A stretch of DNA of 64,000 bases from UBA11865 sp963749825 (GTDB lineage Bacteria; Chloroflexota; Anaerolineae; Promineifilales; Promineifilaceae). Below the pieces are notes generated by a model. The model was not told where the DNA came from, searched no databases, and was given only the letters and a program-made list of their open reading frames with translations. Positions 1-8,276 of this stretch are shown piece after piece (positions within the stretch are counted from its first letter, which is position 1; every line of letters starts with the position of its first letter). The translations under genes were made by a program, and so were the position numbers. The DNA lies in the NCBI GenBank assembly GCA_963749825.1, contig CAVVOI010000012.1, forward strand, positions 930,001-994,000. The letters are read 5' to 3'.

Positions 1-989
1 TGGACGGTTATGGAGGCCCGATCGATGCCCTTACGAGACATGAATTGGCCTTCGACATAGTACAACACCTCGTCCGAGTCGACACTGGAATGATTATAAG
101 GGGCCGGAATGGCCAATGGATGGTAATCAAACAAGCGTGGAACAAAGGAGCACAATACAAACCCGGGTCCGTCGAAGGTCTGGTGCACCGGAGGAGGTTG
201 GTGAAGACGGCCGGTTATTGGCTCAAAATCGGCAATATTGAAAGCGAATGGCCATAGATGTCCATCCCAACCTATCACGTCGAGCGGGTGGTGATCGTAA
301 ATGAAGCGCGTGATCTGGCCGCGAGCTTTTACCCGGATCTCGTACTCACCTAATTCGTCAAAAGTGACTAGATCTTCTGGAGGCCTGATATCTCGCTCAC
401 AATACGGTGAATGCTCTAGGAATTGACCATAATGGTTAAGGTAACGCTTTGGCGGTACCACATGGCCAAAGGATTCGACGACCAGCATTCGTTGAGACAC
501 ATTTTCATCTGGGATGAGACGCCAAATGACGCCCGTGGGTATCACCAGGTAATCACCTGGTCCGTATCGCAACTCACCATATTGACTTTCCAGCAAGCCA
601 GCGCCTTCATGGATGAAGATTACATTGTCGCCATGGGTGAATTTATACCAATAATCCATCGCCTTAACCGGCCGGGCCACGGACAAGACGACATCGTCAT
701 TGCCCATCAAGGGTAGCCGGCCTTCGACGGCATCCCCTCCTTCCGGTATTTCCATGGAGCAAAGGTGACGAGGCCACAAAGGGCCCGCTTCCTCATAAGG
801 GATATCAATCTTCATTTCGACTTCGACCCGCCGGATTTGCGTCGGCGGCCGGAGGTGGTAAAGGATAGATTGAATGCCCGCGAAGCCATGTATACCCATC
901 ACTTCTTCGTGGTATAAAGAACCATCCGGTTGGCGATATTGTGTATGCCGCTTCTTGGGTAGTTCACCGAGCTTATAATAAAAGGTCAT
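1..989 (-). CDS. hmgA: Homogentisate 1,2-dioxygenase, C-terminus cut by window edge
   Basis: This gene opens the ring of homogentisate to maleylacetoacetate in tyrosine catabolism, in the cytoplasm and with Fe(II). I translated it by hand: it starts MTFYYKLGELPKKRHTQ and stays open for 329 codons to the left edge, so the last residues are missing. The cupin core is visible, and near the end the stretch YNHSSVDSDEVLYYVEG carries the His and Glu expected as iron ligands. The ATG at 989 is preceded by GAGAG at good spacing. It lies 38 bases after the HPPD stop on the same strand, so the two are almost certainly co-transcribed. The family and pathway are well established; only the missing C-terminus is unverified. 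Confidence 0.9.
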   Translation of the reverse strand, partial: MTFYYKLGELPKKRHTQYRQPDGSLYHEEVMGIHGFAGIQSILYHLRPPTQIRRVEVEMKIDIPYEEAGPLWPRHLCSMEIPEGGDAVEGRLPLMGNDDVVLSVARPVKAMDYWYKFTHGDNVIFIHEGAGLLESQYGELRYGPGDYLVIPTGVIWRLIPDENVSQRMLVVESFGHVVPPKRYLNHYGQFLEHSPYCERDIRPPEDLVTFDELGEYEIRVKARGQITRFIYDHHPLDVIGWDGHLWPFAFNIADFEPITGRLHQPPPVHQTFDGPGFVLCSFVPRLFDYHPLAIPAPYNHSSVDSDEVLYYVEGQFMSRKGIDRASITV

Positions 990-1027
990 GGAACTCTCAT
1001 TTTGGTTAATTGCCCAGATTATTTGTC

Positions 1028-2137
1028 CTAAAGATTTCCACGTAGAGCTTGTTCCCTTTCGATGGATTCGAACAGAGCTTTAAAATTACCCTTGCCGAAA
1101 CCTCGCGAACCGTGACGCTCGATGATTTCGTAGAACAAGGTCGGCCGGTCTTCAACCGGTTTAGTGAATATTTGCAGTAAATAACCTTCTTCATCCCGAT
1201 CGACCAGGATGCCCAATTTGGCCAGCTTCTCCAATGGTTCGCTCAGCTTGCCCACCCGAGATTCTAATTCCTCATAATAGGTGGTTGGGACGTATAAGAA
1301 TTCGACGCCACTCTCCTGTAATTTGGTAACCGTTGCGATGATGTCTCCTGTGGATAGAGCCAGGTGCTGGACTCCAGGACCCTGGTAATAATCCAGATAT
1401 TCCTGGATCTGGGATTTTCGCTTACCTTCAGCCGGTTCATTGATCGGGAATTTCACCTTTCCGGTACCATCTTGCATGACTTTTGACATTAAGGCCGAAT
1501 ATTCGGTGGAGATATCCTGATCGTCGAAATGGGCCAGCTGGCTGAAGCCCATAGTGTCGGCGAAGAAAGCTACCCAACGATTCATCGCGCCTAATTCGAC
1601 ATTGCCCACGATATGATCGATATGGGACAGGCCAAATCCTTGATGGTTGCCGTTATTTGGCGGCGATCCTTCTGCCGTGCGTTTTTCGTATCCTGGGGCG
1701 AACGCCCCCTGGTATGCACTGCGATCGACGAATTTTATGATGGTATCGCCGTATGCCTTAATGGCCGAATAACGAAAGACTCCCGCTTCATCCTCAGCTG
1801 TGGTCGGAGGAATTGCCGCTGTAGCCCCACGGCTGGTTGATTCCTTAAAAGCGCTGCGCGCATCGGGAATTGCCAGAGCAATCACAGCCACACCGTCGCC
1901 ATGGAGATGGACATGACGCGACATGGGGTGATCCGGTTCCAAAGCGGTCGAAAAGACCAGGCGGATCTTCCCCTGCTCCAGGACATAGGAAGCTCTATCA
2001 CGGGCCGCCGTCTCCAGCCCGCTGTAGGCTGTCGTGGTGAAGCCAAAAGTCGCGCGATAAAATTGGGCGGCCTGTTTGGCGTTGCCAACGTAAAATTCTA
2101 CGTGATCGATCCCCTTGATTGGCAAAAAATCTTCCAT
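1028..2137 (-). CDS. hpd: 4-hydroxyphenylpyruvate dioxygenase
   Basis: The enzyme converts 4-hydroxyphenylpyruvate to homogentisate, the substrate of the next gene. The 369-residue protein has the two vicinal-oxygen-chelate halves of the family. Iron ligands are visible as His175 (in SHIDHIVGNV), His258 (in GVQHLALST) and Glu337 (in LFYEIIERHG). The reading frame extends upstream to a TTG at 2158, but AAGGAG sits six bases before the ATG at 2137, which makes MEDFLPIKG the likely N-terminus. It sits between the aminotransferase and homogentisate dioxygenase genes, which supplies the neighbouring steps of tyrosine breakdown. Confidence 0.94.
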   Translation of the reverse strand: MEDFLPIKGIDHVEFYVGNAKQAAQFYRATFGFTTTAYSGLETAARDRASYVLEQGKIRLVFSTALEPDHPMSRHVHLHGDGVAVIALAIPDARSAFKESTSRGATAAIPPTTAEDEAGVFRYSAIKAYGDTIIKFVDRSAYQGAFAPGYEKRTAEGSPPNNGNHQGFGLSHIDHIVGNVELGAMNRWVAFFADTMGFSQLAHFDDQDISTEYSALMSKVMQDGTGKVKFPINEPAEGKRKSQIQEYLDYYQGPGVQHLALSTGDIIATVTKLQESGVEFLYVPTTYYEELESRVGKLSEPLEKLAKLGILVDRDEEGYLLQIFTKPVEDRPTLFYEIIERHGSRGFGKGNFKALFESIEREQALRGNL

Positions 2138-2374
2138 TATTATCTCCTTGCTGTTCAAAAGTGTGCCATGGTTTTTGGGTGGGGTCAGGAATATATTACA
2201 CCTTCAAATAATCTAAACTTTGCTAAACGAGGGTGAACCAGCGGAAAACAGCAGCTTACCACATTATGTCAATAGCGGCCTGTCAGTCCGGCAAAGTTTT
2301 CTTTATTGAGCCTGATTGACCAAATGCAGATTGAAACTTCGTTGCATATTTTTAGAATTTAAACCCGCATTTGG

Positions 2375-3586
2375 CTAAATCGTTCTGTGTAATAGTTGGC
2401 CCAGGCGGCCGATGCCTTCGTCTATCATTTCTGGTGAACAATTAGAGAAATTCAATCGCATACAGTGGTCGGCAAAGCCGCTGGAAGCTGTCTCTGTCGT
2501 TCCGGCGCCGGCGCAAAAAGCCATGCCCGGAATGAAGGCCACTTGATATTCATCGACGGCCGTCCATAGAAGCTCAGCAGTATTCACCTGCCCCGGCAGC
2601 TCGACCCAAATATACATACCGCCGGTCGGCCGGGTCCAGCGGGCGCCAATAGGGAAATAGTTTTTTATGGCCACCAACATGGCATCGCGACGCACCCTAT
2701 AAGCCTCGCGCAACCTCTGCAGATGAGCCGGCAAATATCCCGCATCCAAATACGCCGATACTGAGCGTTGAATCAAAGCTGAGGACTCAAGATCGTAGGC
2801 TTCCTTAATCACTGTCAATTTTGGCAGCAACATCTCGGGCACGATCATCCAGCCCAATCTTAACGCCGGGGCAAGGATCTTGGAGAACGAGCCGACATAG
2901 AAGACCCACTCCGGGTCAAGGGCGCGCATGGGAAGCGCTGCTTCGGCTTCATAGCGCAAGAATCCGTAAGGGTCGTCTTCGACGATCGGGAAACCATAAT
3001 GCCGGGCGAGTTGGATCAGATGTTGCTGGCGGTCAGAGCTGAGGCTAACGCCCAAGGGATTGTGGGCTTCAGATATCGCATACAAAAATGCCGGTCGTCC
3101 ACCACGTAAAAGATGGGCTTCGACGGCTTCGACATCCATCCCTTCTTCCAGATCGGTTGGCACCATAAGTACACACGGTTGCCGGGAAGCGATCGCCTGT
3201 TGGATACCACTGTAAACCAATTCTTCGATGATGACCGATCCGCCGTGATTTAGGAATAAGTTCGCCAGGACATTCAAGGCCTGTTGCGCTCCAGTGGTTA
3301 TGAAGACTTGTTCTTCAGAACAGCTCACCCCCCGTTGCCCCATCAAGTTGACGATATGCCCTTTGAGAGGTCTAAATGGCGGGCCGTATTGGAGCGAGCG
3401 ATTATCCTCGGCAATGACCTGCTGAAGGGCTTCGGCATATTCTACCGTCGGGAAAAGCTCCGCGGCCGGCAGACCCCCGGCAAAAGAAAGGATACCGGGA
3501 TGAGACACCACGGCTAACATCTGGCGCAAGACAGAACGCTTCATAGTATGCGTCCAATCTGCCAGCACAATATCAGACCTGATCAT
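2375..3586 (-). CDS. PLP-dependent aminotransferase (LysN/ARO8-like), probable aromatic aminotransferase
   Basis: This is a fold-type I aminotransferase of about 403 residues, resembling 2-aminoadipate/aromatic aminotransferases (LysN, ARO8). The N-terminal PGILSFAGGLPAAELFP block, the NP of EAHNPLGVSLS, VEDDPYGFLRYE, the PLP lysine in VGSFSKILAPALRLGWM and the carboxylate-binding arginine in CMRLNFSN are visible. Its position upstream of hpd and hmgA suggests it makes 4-hydroxyphenylpyruvate from tyrosine; that substrate is inferred. Start choice is open: ATG 3586 (AAAGGTGAC before it) best matches the family N-terminus, ATG 3619 has GGAG at good spacing, and a GTG lies at 3643 just after the Lrp stop. 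Confidence 0.88.
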   Translation of the reverse strand: MIRSDIVLADWTHTMKRSVLRQMLAVVSHPGILSFAGGLPAAELFPTVEYAEALQQVIAEDNRSLQYGPPFRPLKGHIVNLMGQRGVSCSEEQVFITTGAQQALNVLANLFLNHGGSVIIEELVYSGIQQAIASRQPCVLMVPTDLEEGMDVEAVEAHLLRGGRPAFLYAISEAHNPLGVSLSSDRQQHLIQLARHYGFPIVEDDPYGFLRYEAEAALPMRALDPEWVFYVGSFSKILAPALRLGWMIVPEMLLPKLTVIKEAYDLESSALIQRSVSAYLDAGYLPAHLQRLREAYRVRRDAMLVAIKNYFPIGARWTRPTGGMYIWVELPGQVNTAELLWTAVDEYQVAFIPGMAFCAGAGTTETASSGFADHCMRLNFSNCSPEMIDEGIGRLGQLLHRTI

Positions 3587-3646
3587 GTCACCTTTTGATG
3601 GCGGTGCTATTATCGGCATTAATGATCTCCAGGGAAGAGCCACCCA

Positions 3647-4147
3647 CTACCCCCTGGCGTCCCCCACCTCTTGTGGCAGCAAATTTAGGGGAACACCGGT
3701 CGTCGACTTGATCTCGCTGAGCACGAGGCTCGTCCTGATCTTGTCTATACCGGGCACGGGAGTCAACTTTTCGACCAGGAACTCTTGCAGATGTTTTCGA
3801 TTGCGGACGATTATTTTTAGTAAGTAGTCAAACTCACCGGTGATATGATGGCATTCTAATACCTCTGGCATACTCTGAATAGCTTCTTTAAAAAGACGGA
3901 TCGAGGCCGGCTCGTGGCGCAATAATGTAGCCTGCACATAACAAAGCATGTCAAAGCCCAAAGCTTCCCAGTTAACCAGGGCAACGTATTGTTTGATGAC
4001 CCCCGATTCCTCGAGTTTGCGAAGCCGGCGTTGAAGCCCGGGCGGGGATAAATCGACTCGCCTGGCTAATTCGGTATTTGTCAGTCGGGCATCACCTTGC
4101 AAATGATTGATGAGCTGCCGATCCTTTTCGTCCAAGTCTTTATACAT
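3647..4147 (-). CDS. Lrp/AsnC family transcriptional regulator
   Basis: A 166-residue Lrp/AsnC-type regulator. An N-terminal winged helix-turn-helix covers about residues 5-55 (TNTELARRVDLSPPGLQRRL is the recognition region), followed by the RAM-type effector-binding domain that forms octamers in this family. It is the first gene of the tyrosine-degradation run, ending only a few bases before the aminotransferase. The likely role is sensing an amino acid, plausibly tyrosine or phenylalanine, and controlling this operon; the ligand is inferred from context only. The ATG at 4147 has a weak AGG eight bases upstream. Confidence 0.9.
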   Translation of the reverse strand: MYKDLDEKDRQLINHLQGDARLTNTELARRVDLSPPGLQRRLRKLEESGVIKQYVALVNWEALGFDMLCYVQATLLRHEPASIRLFKEAIQSMPEVLECHHITGEFDYLLKIIVRNRKHLQEFLVEKLTPVPGIDKIRTSLVLSEIKSTTGVPLNLLPQEVGDARG

Positions 4148-4263
4148 GGGAGCCTACCAGGTTAAGAATATAAGCGCATTATAAGTTATCACGGTCATTC
4201 TTTCAATTATTTTCGCAAAATGCCTTAATACTTTAACAAAGATTGTGAATCTATTTACAATTC

Positions 4264-5247
4264 TTAACTTACAATGGCTCTCATTGGCCACATGCCTATT
4301 TTATCTTGTAAATATTTGGTGCGGCGCTGGGCGAAAGCAGGATCAATAGTCGACAGGGGGGCACATTTATCATCAATAACAACGTCGGGATCAACGGTCC
4401 GGATCTTGGTGCCCACTGTGAAGTCGGGCGTCTGCTCGTCCCAAACGAAATGAGTTTCGGGTGTTATGTTGGCCAACATCAAATGAAGATCCGGATCGTT
4501 GGTCGCCAGAAGTTTTTGCCACACGACTCTATCTTGACTCCAAAGATCCGCTTCGTTCAGCACGCCTTGTTTGAGCGCCCAACGAATGGCCTGGGCAGTC
4601 AATTCGTAGATGCCTACTTCGCGGAAATTAGCCCAGCTAGCTTTATCGGCTGCGATATACGTGTCGCCTAGCCAGCGAGCGGTATCCAGATCATCGACGA
4701 CGAATCGATCTTGATAGACTCGTAGGTGGGACAACATCCAGTCGACTTCTTTCTTGGTAGCTAAATCCAAATCAAGGCTGTCACGCAAAAAGTAATCCAC
4801 GCGATCGCCACATAAAGCAGGGGCGGGTTGTTCTAGCAATGGAAATCGGGTTTCATCAAGAAAATCAAGCCAATCGAAACCGAACCGGGCCAGGACGTCT
4901 GGCAAATTAGTTCCGGCGATATAACTTGCCTTGTGTTCATCATGGAAGCTCTGGTTATTATGATTGTGGTAGACGTAGTCGATGACATGGCTGAATACAG
5001 TGTGGCTAACATCATGTAGCAGGGAGGCGATTTGTTCTTCAAGATTCGCACCTTGACTTTTGATCAGTATCATGGTCCCCAGCGAATGCTCGAAGCGAGT
5101 CACCGGCTTTGTTATCCCAATTAGCCCGGTGATGCCGTGCTGTAATACACCCTGGAGACGCTGAACGGCGGCCGTTTCGATTAATGCCAGGATAACCGGT
5201 TCTTCCAAAATTATTGTCCCATAGAGTCTGTCATCATATCGAATCAT
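4264..5247 (-). CDS. HD-domain phosphohydrolase (dGTPase/SAMHD1-like)
   Basis: A 327-residue HD-superfamily metal-dependent phosphohydrolase. The metal-binding pattern is visible as H in VTRFEHSLGT, HD in ASLLHDVSHTVFSHVID and D in CGDRVDYFLRDSLDLD, the order found in dGTP triphosphohydrolase-like and SAMHD1-like proteins. The natural substrate cannot be read from the sequence; nucleotide hydrolysis is a family inference. The frame extends to a GTG at 5283, but the protein motif begins cleanly at MIRYDDRLYG, so ATG 5247 is used. It reads in the same direction as the lrp operon but has a 117-base gap to it, so it is probably a separate unit. Confidence 0.85.
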   Translation of the reverse strand: MIRYDDRLYGTIILEEPVILALIETAAVQRLQGVLQHGITGLIGITKPVTRFEHSLGTMILIKSQGANLEEQIASLLHDVSHTVFSHVIDYVYHNHNNQSFHDEHKASYIAGTNLPDVLARFGFDWLDFLDETRFPLLEQPAPALCGDRVDYFLRDSLDLDLATKKEVDWMLSHLRVYQDRFVVDDLDTARWLGDTYIAADKASWANFREVGIYELTAQAIRWALKQGVLNEADLWSQDRVVWQKLLATNDPDLHLMLANITPETHFVWDEQTPDFTVGTKIRTVDPDVVIDDKCAPLSTIDPAFAQRRTKYLQDKIGMWPMRAIVS

Positions 5248-5370
5248 GTTCTTGCACAATCTTGTCTGCAGGATAACGAGCACGGAAACGCTTCAAATGG
5301 ACGAGTATCAAGTCAAATTCACTCCCTTGATCTTGCCCGCTTATCGCAAAATAGAATAAACTCCTTGATT

Positions 5371-6819
5371 ATGGAGAAGAGATGGCTGTTTGCCATGGCA
5401 ATAATTGTAACCACATTGTCAGCTTGTGCCGGAAATCCAGGAATCCTTCGCGGACCCGGTCTTGAAGCAGGTACGCCAGATCCTGCGGCATTCAACCTGC
5501 CGGGGGGCGGCGAACCGGTTAATATCCTGATATCAAATGTGTTGGCTGATCCGTTGGCTTTTGATGGCCGGCGATTACAGGTCACCGGCTTTCATCGCGT
5601 TCGGCAGCCACTGGCTTGCCAAGGACAACGACAAGAATCCCCGGCCACCTGGGCCTTAGGCGAAGGAGAGTTGGAGTTACCGGTCGCTGGTCCAGCAGAT
5701 TTGATGCCGGTCCCCACGGAGGATGAGCTACAGGTGACCGTGGTCGGAACCTGGCAACGTTGGCGCGGTCTCCGTGGTTGCGATGGTGCGGCTATCCCGG
5801 CCGAACTTTGGTACCTCGAAGTTTCAGATATTTTATGGCCGGAAGCCATCGCCTTGGTGCCTGTCGATGACAGTGGTGATCCCCAAGCTATATTTGATAG
5901 CGATCAAGGGCAGCCGACGATAGAGGATATGGGCGCCTTGGCGACATCCCCACCAGAACAGCTTGGTGGACCAGTACCTGGGACCACAACCCTGACACCC
6001 GCTCCGGGCCAATCGCCGGGCTCCTTTGCTACCCAGGTGAGTTACCCTGGGCCAACGACCGGACCATTGATACCTGCCGGAGGGTCGGCGACGCCAACGC
6101 CCAACTTAACAACATCCCCTCCCGGCGCTGGACCATTATCCTCCCCAACGCCATCGCCAGAAACTTCGGGAGCAAAAACCCAGGCTACACTCTCCTCTGG
6201 GTCTTTAGAAACCGGTAACTTAAATGTAGGCGATATCCATCGTTGGCCTTATATCATCTTCAGCGCTCAAACAATCCAATTACAGGCTGCGCCCGACGAG
6301 GATTTGTCAGTCAAAATTAGCATACTCGATCCGGCCGGCCGGACCTTAGCCGAAGCAGCTTCAACTGAACCAGGCCAGCCAATTCTGTTGGATGATGTTT
6401 TCCTATCAATAGACGGCACCTACCAGATTCTCGTCAGCGCTCCGGACGGATCGGCCGGCGATTACGCCATCCTGCTCGGCAGTGATGGATCGTATCGTTT
6501 TGTTTTTCGAGGCCTGCTGGAAGTTGGCGAGTTGGTCGGTGGCCAAATTGAACCTGAAAACGATCACTTCTGGCATTTTAGCGGAAACCCAGGGGAAATC
6601 GTGAACATCACGGCCACACCTCTCAATGATGAAGATCTTTTCCTCCGCTTTTTCGATCCCGATGGCCTCTTGCTAGTGAATTACCAAAATGAACAACCTA
6701 TGGGCGAAGCGGAAACATTGACCGATTTCGAATTACCTGCGACGGGTCTTTATTCTTTGCTCGTTGGCGAGCGAAATTTCGGGGCGGCCGAATATAGCTT
6801 GGAGATGGATAAAGAATGA
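5371..6819 (+). CDS. Lipoprotein with two PPC-like domains
   Basis: An exported lipoprotein of about 482 residues. It starts MEKRWLFAMAIIV and has a lipobox at LSAC followed by Gly-Asn. An N-terminal globular part (about 50-170) carries SPATWALGEGELEL, a W..W-G-GCD block and LWYLEVSDI. A low-complexity Thr/Pro/Ser linker follows, then two beta domains resembling bacterial pre-peptidase C-terminal (PPC) domains, each ending in a GDYAILL or AEYSLEM type strand. The frame also has a TTG at 5365; the ATG at 5371 is preferred. It is a clear paralogue of the gene at 8277. No enzymatic motif is visible. A role in envelope binding is only a guess. Confidence 0.8.
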   Translation: MEKRWLFAMAIIVTTLSACAGNPGILRGPGLEAGTPDPAAFNLPGGGEPVNILISNVLADPLAFDGRRLQVTGFHRVRQPLACQGQRQESPATWALGEGELELPVAGPADLMPVPTEDELQVTVVGTWQRWRGLRGCDGAAIPAELWYLEVSDILWPEAIALVPVDDSGDPQAIFDSDQGQPTIEDMGALATSPPEQLGGPVPGTTTLTPAPGQSPGSFATQVSYPGPTTGPLIPAGGSATPTPNLTTSPPGAGPLSSPTPSPETSGAKTQATLSSGSLETGNLNVGDIHRWPYIIFSAQTIQLQAAPDEDLSVKISILDPAGRTLAEAASTEPGQPILLDDVFLSIDGTYQILVSAPDGSAGDYAILLGSDGSYRFVFRGLLEVGELVGGQIEPENDHFWHFSGNPGEIVNITATPLNDEDLFLRFFDPDGLLLVNYQNEQPMGEAETLTDFELPATGLYSLLVGERNFGAAEYSLEMDKE

Positions 6820-6998
6820 TCTGCGTGACGGGCCTTGATTCCTCGGCGACCCTCTCATAATCGTCTAATTAGTCATATAAGCCAATCGAGTTAAAATTAA
6901 GCAGTCAAGTGCTGTAACAAGCGTTCGTTTGTGCAGCCTCTCTAAAAAAATGAATGAGTCACGGTAAAAACAAAATGTGAACCGTGGCCTTTGGAAAC

Positions 6999-7041
6999 GC
7001 AACGGCTCTTTGATTGTCAATCTCTGACGAAGAGCCGTTGC
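6999..7041. repeat. Perfect 12-bp inverted repeat before the FKBP lipoprotein gene
   Basis: GCAACGGCTCTT at 6999-7010 is repeated as its exact reverse complement at 7030-7041, with a 19-base spacer. It lies 26 bases before the GTG start at 7067 and 180 bases after the previous stop. It could be a 5' UTR hairpin, an operator for a dimeric regulator, or a delayed terminator of the upstream lipoprotein gene. No T-tract follows on the plus strand, so a simple intrinsic terminator is less likely. Confidence 0.6.
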
Positions 7042-7066
7042 ATTCGTATCAATTTAGGAGCATATT

Positions 7067-8044
7067 GTGAAACAAAGTGTCAAAATGAATACATTACTAT
7101 GGCCGATTTTGTTGGCGCTGTTGGCCATCGGTGCCGCGGCTTGCGGACCCGCCCAGGATCCGGACAACGAAATCGCCACTCTAACTGCCCAGGTCCAGAG
7201 TGAAACGGCCGATCTTGAAGAACCTGAAGAGGAAGCGACGGCCGAGCAGGCGACTGTTGAAGAGGTCGAAGAACCTGCCGAGGGGGATATTCCCTTCGAA
7301 AAATATGCCGGCGCCAGCCAGGATGAAATCCAGTCAACCAGCAGCGGATTAGAATACGTAATTATTTCTGAAGGTGATGGCGAAATACCTGAAGCGGGCC
7401 AGGTTGTCACCGTTCACTATACCGGCTGGCTCGAGGATGGCACAGAGTTTGATAGTTCCAGAGGGCGAGGCGAACCTTTCCAATTTGCCCTAGGTCAGGG
7501 CATGGTCATTCCCGGTTGGGATGAAGGTATCGCCTTAATGCCGGTTGGAACGCGGGCTCAGCTAATCATCCCCTCGGATCTCGCTTATGGCGAAGCCGGC
7601 CGGCCAGGAATTCCACCTGATTCCACTCTGGTTTTCGACGTCGAATTGTTAGCCATTCAACCAGGTCCACCTGAATCACCAACCGCGGTTGACGATGGAG
7701 ATTACGAGGTAACCGATAGTGGCTTGCAATATTATGACCTTGAAGTAGGTGACGGAGCGGCCCTGGCAGAAGGACAACCCATCCTGATGCACTATACTGG
7801 CTGGTTGGAAGATGGCTCGATGTTTGATAGTTCACTAAGTCGAGGCCAGCCCATCGGCGTCGTTCTGGGCGCCGGACAGCTATTCCCCGGTTGGGAAGAG
7901 GGTTTGGCTTCGATGAATGTCGGAGGAATCCGCCAGCTCGTCATTCCGCCAGAACTCGCATTCGGTGAGGAAGGCGCCGGCGGAGGTATCATTCCCCCCA
8001 ATGCCGTTCTGATCATGGAAATCGAGGTTATCGAGGCTCAATAA
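7067..8044 (+). CDS. Lipoprotein with two tandem FKBP-type peptidyl-prolyl isomerase domains
   Basis: A 325-residue envelope lipoprotein predicted to catalyse cis-trans isomerisation of Xaa-Pro bonds in exported proteins. The signal peptide ends at a lipobox (GAAACG), followed by an acidic Glu/Ala-rich spacer (about 30-80). Two complete FKBP domains follow. Both have VTVHYTGWLEDGTEFDSS or its counterpart ILMHYTGWLEDGSMFDSS, then the PGWDEGI or PGWEEGL motif and an IIPP or GIPP loop. The start is the GTG at 7067, with AGGAG about seven bases upstream; ATG 7085 is a weaker alternative. Two paralogous lipoproteins flank it on the same strand, which points to a shared surface role, although each has its own leader region. 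Confidence 0.93.
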   Translation: MKQSVKMNTLLWPILLALLAIGAAACGPAQDPDNEIATLTAQVQSETADLEEPEEEATAEQATVEEVEEPAEGDIPFEKYAGASQDEIQSTSSGLEYVIISEGDGEIPEAGQVVTVHYTGWLEDGTEFDSSRGRGEPFQFALGQGMVIPGWDEGIALMPVGTRAQLIIPSDLAYGEAGRPGIPPDSTLVFDVELLAIQPGPPESPTAVDDGDYEVTDSGLQYYDLEVGDGAALAEGQPILMHYTGWLEDGSMFDSSLSRGQPIGVVLGAGQLFPGWEEGLASMNVGGIRQLVIPPELAFGEEGAGGGIIPPNAVLIMEIEVIEAQ

Positions 8045-8053
8045 ACGTTTTAG

Positions 8054-8083
8054 ATGGTCCCGGAATGCTTTTTCCGGGACCAT
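8054..8083 (+). terminator. Hairpin terminator candidate after the FKBP gene
   Basis: ATGGTCCCGGAA (8054-8065) pairs perfectly with TTCCGGGACCAT (8072-8083) around a six-base loop, ten bases after the FKBP stop. The 12-bp GC-rich stem is a strong hairpin. It lacks a downstream T-run, so it may act as a mRNA 3' end stabiliser or a U-less terminator. Confidence 0.6.
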
Positions 8084-8276
8084 ACGATGCATGATCCAGG
8101 TTTACCCTCGTACTTGTAACAATTTTGATGCCTATGCGAAGTTAATCTGCCTGAAATATCGCTTATTTGCATAGATCTTGCTTGGCAAATAGTCCTGCCT
8201 TTCCTAATCTGGTATTATTGGATGCAAAGTTCTACGCGTTGTCCCATTCAGTTCGCCGGATTCTTGGGTTGAAGTC

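Noticed and set aside
423..716. 97-codon plus-strand frame
   Set aside because: It is the antisense shadow of homogentisate dioxygenase, whose translated minus strand is unmistakable across this region.
5319..5585. 88-codon minus-strand frame
   Set aside because: It lies opposite the signal peptide and N-terminal part of the lipoprotein at 5371 and has low-complexity composition typical of antisense frames.
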